8,357 nt of DNA from Oscillospiraceae bacterium. GTDB lineage: Bacteria; Bacillota; Clostridia; Clostridiales; Clostridiaceae. The position numbers and the translations under genes are program-made. How positions within the stretch are numbered: position 1 is the stretch's first letter; each line of letters begins with the position of its first letter. This document shows positions 6,740 through 8,357 of the stretch, in pieces. The notes under the pieces were generated by a model. That model ran no database searches and had not been told where the DNA came from. It saw nothing but the letters and a program-made list of their open reading frames with translations. The stretch is from positions 1 to 8,357 of the forward strand of contig WQUF01000484.1 of the NCBI GenBank assembly GCA_009785875.1, given 5' to 3'.

Positions 6740-7306
6740 GTGGATAAAAAAACTAAATATTTGTTAATAATGCTAATATTTTTATTAGTATTTCCTAAAA
6801 TATTAATTGCTAAAGAAAATAAAATACTATATGAACCTTTAGAAAAAAATGTTCAATTGTCCGAGTTTCAATTTGCTCATTACGATAGATTCTATTTAGG
6901 AACAAGTTCAGAATATTTAGAAGAATATATCGGTAAAGCAAGTGAAGTTATTAAATTGGAAAATGGTGCCATGATCTTAAAATATATAAAAAACTATATA
7001 ATAAACGATACTATTGCCCCAAGAGTTTATGCTACATTTTATTTTAATGATCCAGATGCCATAAAAAATTCGAATCTCACAGGGCTTTATGCTAAGAAAT
7101 ATTTAGTAAATCATGGGAAAAGTTATGATCAAGTTGTAGAACTATTTGGTAATCCTACAGTTGAAAAAGATATAGGCGATGGGGGAAAATACGTAGCATA
7201 TTCTCTTCGGGAAGGTCAAAATAGATATGCCTATTTTGTATTAAAAGATGATAAAGTTATATATGAAGGGACGATGTATGGAAACGATTATTCTTCCTTA
7301 AAATGA
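6740..7306 (+). CDS. Secreted protein with two BamE/SmpA-like repeats
   Basis: The 188-residue protein has a signal peptide (basic MDKKTK, hydrophobic 7-23, likely cleavage after Ala 24) with no lipobox cysteine. The mature part holds two stretches of similar design. The first (about 52-84) has the form 'LGTSSEYLEEYIGKASEVIK…G…LKY'. The second (about 126-178) has GKSYDQVVELFGNPTVEKD, then a Tyr-rich strand pair ending DDKVIYEG. The pattern 'G-x-S-x-x-x-V-x-x-x-x-G-x-P' followed by Tyr-containing strands and a final 'F-x-x-x-x-x-x-V' is that of the SmpA/OmlA (BamE) fold, which in Gram-positives occurs in extracellular proteins of unknown role. GTG at 6740 is chosen because GGTGAT (6728-6733) lies 6 bases before it. 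It stands alone after the clpB terminator. The repeat call is pattern-based and moderate. Confidence 0.7.
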   Translation: MDKKTKYLLIMLIFLLVFPKILIAKENKILYEPLEKNVQLSEFQFAHYDRFYLGTSSEYLEEYIGKASEVIKLENGAMILKYIKNYIINDTIAPRVYATFYFNDPDAIKNSNLTGLYAKKYLVNHGKSYDQVVELFGNPTVEKDIGDGGKYVAYSLREGQNRYAYFVLKDDKVIYEGTMYGNDYSSLK

Positions 7307-7728
7307 AAGAATATCTATCTTATTTATTAATATATTGATCCCTATTTATACCAATTTAAGATTAAGTTGCATAGATAATATTTTAAATTAAATGAGTATA
7401 AAAAGTCGAAATTCCTGTTTTCCTTGGGTTCAACTACTAAAAAGTTGGACTGATCCATTTTTGAAAAATAGAACCATTTTAAAGAAAAATCGTTCATCTT
7501 TTTATCTAAATTTCTGCAAGAGCAATTTTTAGTTTAATATGTTTTTAAATTTAATTTTATTATAATAAGAATATTTTAACTTTTGGGCATAAAAAAAGGC
7601 ATACTCCTCCTGCCATGTTTTTTCCCCATTTTTGCCCTCTTCATTTTCTTCTGTTCTTAAACTCAACTCAACAAATCTCTAAAGTCTCTTTTGTACCACT
7701 TTTGTTTTTAATGATTTTACAAATAAAA
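7307..7728. other. Gene-poor stretch between convergent genes
   Basis: This 422-base, very AT-rich stretch has no confident gene. I see: a hairpin at 7428-7450 (GTTCAAC/GTTGGAC, one G-T pair, 9-base loop); a core AAAAAGTTGGAC at 7439-7450 that resembles part of IS3-family (IS150 group) terminal repeats; a minus-strand open frame of 51 codons at 7342-7497 without a ribosome binding site; and a folded region at 7585-7637 that includes a minus-strand basic mini-ORF. On the minus strand, GGCA-N9-TGCC followed by seven T (7591-7614) could be a weak terminator for the ParB-like gene. The mixture suggests decayed mobile DNA, but none of it is certain. Confidence 0.5.
7591..7614 (-). terminator. Weak candidate terminator of the ParB-like gene
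   Basis: Read on the minus strand, GGCA (7614-7611) pairs with TGCC (7601-7598) and is followed directly by seven T (7597-7591), about 115 bases after the gene's stop. The four-pair stem is GC-rich but short for an intrinsic terminator, so this is only a candidate. Confidence 0.3.
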
Positions 7729-8357
7729 CTATTTATAATTTTTTAATTCAGGTATTGTCTTAGCATTTACCTTTCCTAAAACTTTCTCATCAACATAGCC
7801 TTTTTCAGAATAAAACTTCATATGATCTGCATCGAATTTTACTTTAAAGTAATAGTCGCTATTATTTCTCTGGAATTTTCCTTCATAATTTAACATAGCA
7901 TATTCATTAAAATCAGCATTTAATTTCATATATTCACCGACTAAATCTTTGTTTATTGTAACTGAAATATTAGTAGTAAAAGGCACCAAATCATTTGCTA
8001 CATCTATCCACTTCTGCAACCTTTCCTCAGTTTTAGCATCGTCGCTTGTTAAAAATTTTATCCTATGGATTATATTCACTTGTTCTATACCATATTTTTC
8101 TAATATCATCCTCTGAGTATTGTGGCTTACTCTTGATAAGTATCTTGCAGATTGAAGCTTTATCCTCTTCTCTAAAAGTAGCACCATAACTTCTTCGCAT
8201 AATTTTCTAAGGCATATATAGTTGAAAACACTGCTTCTCGACATCAAAAATTCATCAGACAAAGCATCCGCCACATTTATCTCGGATCTAAACATCTTAG
8301 TCTTCTGCAACAGCGAGAATCTTTCGATGACAGCTTTTATTAAAACTGACTGGTCTA
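7729..8357 (-). CDS. ParB/KorB-like DNA-binding protein, N-terminus outside window
   Basis: The minus-strand frame is open from the window edge to a TAG at 7731-7729, so about 208 codons are visible and the start is missing. The TTG at 8310-8308 is only an internal Leu. The visible part begins DQSVLIKAVIERFSLLQKTK, then EINVADALSDEFLMSRSSVF with a helix-turn-helix feel, then YICLRKLCEEVMVLLLEKRI and 'LQSARYLSRVSHNTQRMILEKYG'. This order (helix-turn-helix, 'I-x-L-x-x-L', 'L-L-x-x-x-x-I', 'A-x-x-L-S-x-x-x-x-x-x-Q') is that of the central domain of plasmid and ICE ParB-family proteins. The CTPase/ParB-N part would lie upstream, outside the window. The last 110 residues match nothing I know. It would bind a parS-like site for DNA partitioning or regulation. 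It is convergent with the upstream chromosome genes and probably belongs to a mobile element. Confidence 0.55.
   Translation of the reverse strand, partial: DQSVLIKAVIERFSLLQKTKMFRSEINVADALSDEFLMSRSSVFNYICLRKLCEEVMVLLLEKRIKLQSARYLSRVSHNTQRMILEKYGIEQVNIIHRIKFLTSDDAKTEERLQKWIDVANDLVPFTTNISVTINKDLVGEYMKLNADFNEYAMLNYEGKFQRNNSDYYFKVKFDADHMKFYSEKGYVDEKVLGKVNAKTIPELKNYK

Noticed and set aside
7290..7312. ATTCTT/AAGAAT hairpin at the end of the BamE-like gene as a terminator
   Set aside because: Only six AT-rich pairs, it overlaps the stop codon, and no T run follows.
7392..7532. 46-codon plus-strand open frame (begins MSIKSRNSCF)
   Set aside because: No ribosome binding site, unlikely composition, and it is antisense to another equally weak frame.
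8308..8310. TTG as the start of the minus-strand gene
   Set aside because: The frame stays open to the window edge and the residues before it continue the ParB-like helix, so it is internal.
1..8357. CRISPR array, tRNA or rRNA gene
   Set aside because: No regularly spaced repeats, and no cloverleaf or rRNA-like sequence was seen on either strand.

Overview
The window is AT-rich DNA that looks like a low-GC Firmicute, most probably a member of the Clostridia. The Shine-Dalgarno sites are strong (AGAGGAG, AAGGAG, GGAGG, GGTGAT), codon use is AT-rich, genes are tightly packed with stop/start overlaps, and the disaggregase is a typical bacterial ClpB. No single gene fixes the genus. The layout is ordinary chromosome bordered on both sides by sequence of mobile-element character.

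Left edge (1-142): the last 37 codons of a TnpB-like gene, followed by what looks like the right end of an IS200/IS605-type element (an 11-bp hairpin with one bulged T, then a TCAA tetranucleotide). The element ends two bases before the start codon of a small Dabb-domain (stress-responsive A/B barrel) gene (145-456), which therefore has no normal ribosome binding site.

Centre (599-3275): a three-gene operon encoding an exported or membrane-anchored protein with a DUF4367-like tail, an ABC ATPase and an ABC-2 type permease. The genes overlap (TAATG, then a 13-base overlap), so translation is probably coupled. The permease almost certainly starts at a rare ATT codon (2418) behind a strong ribosome binding site.

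Right of this (3310-6631): a ribbon-helix-helix DNA-binding protein with a large unidentified C-terminal part, then, 13 bases later, full-length ClpB, closed by a strong intrinsic terminator. I see no CIRCE or CtsR operator, so the ribbon-helix-helix protein is a candidate local regulator of clpB, or a client-related partner; this is inference.

Right part (6740-8357): a secreted protein with two BamE/SmpA-like repeats, a gene-poor stretch of about 420 bases with small structured elements and possible insertion-sequence debris, and, on the minus strand and cut by the window edge, the C-terminal part of a ParB/KorB-like DNA-binding protein. That last gene suggests the start of an integrated element or plasmid-like region beyond the window.
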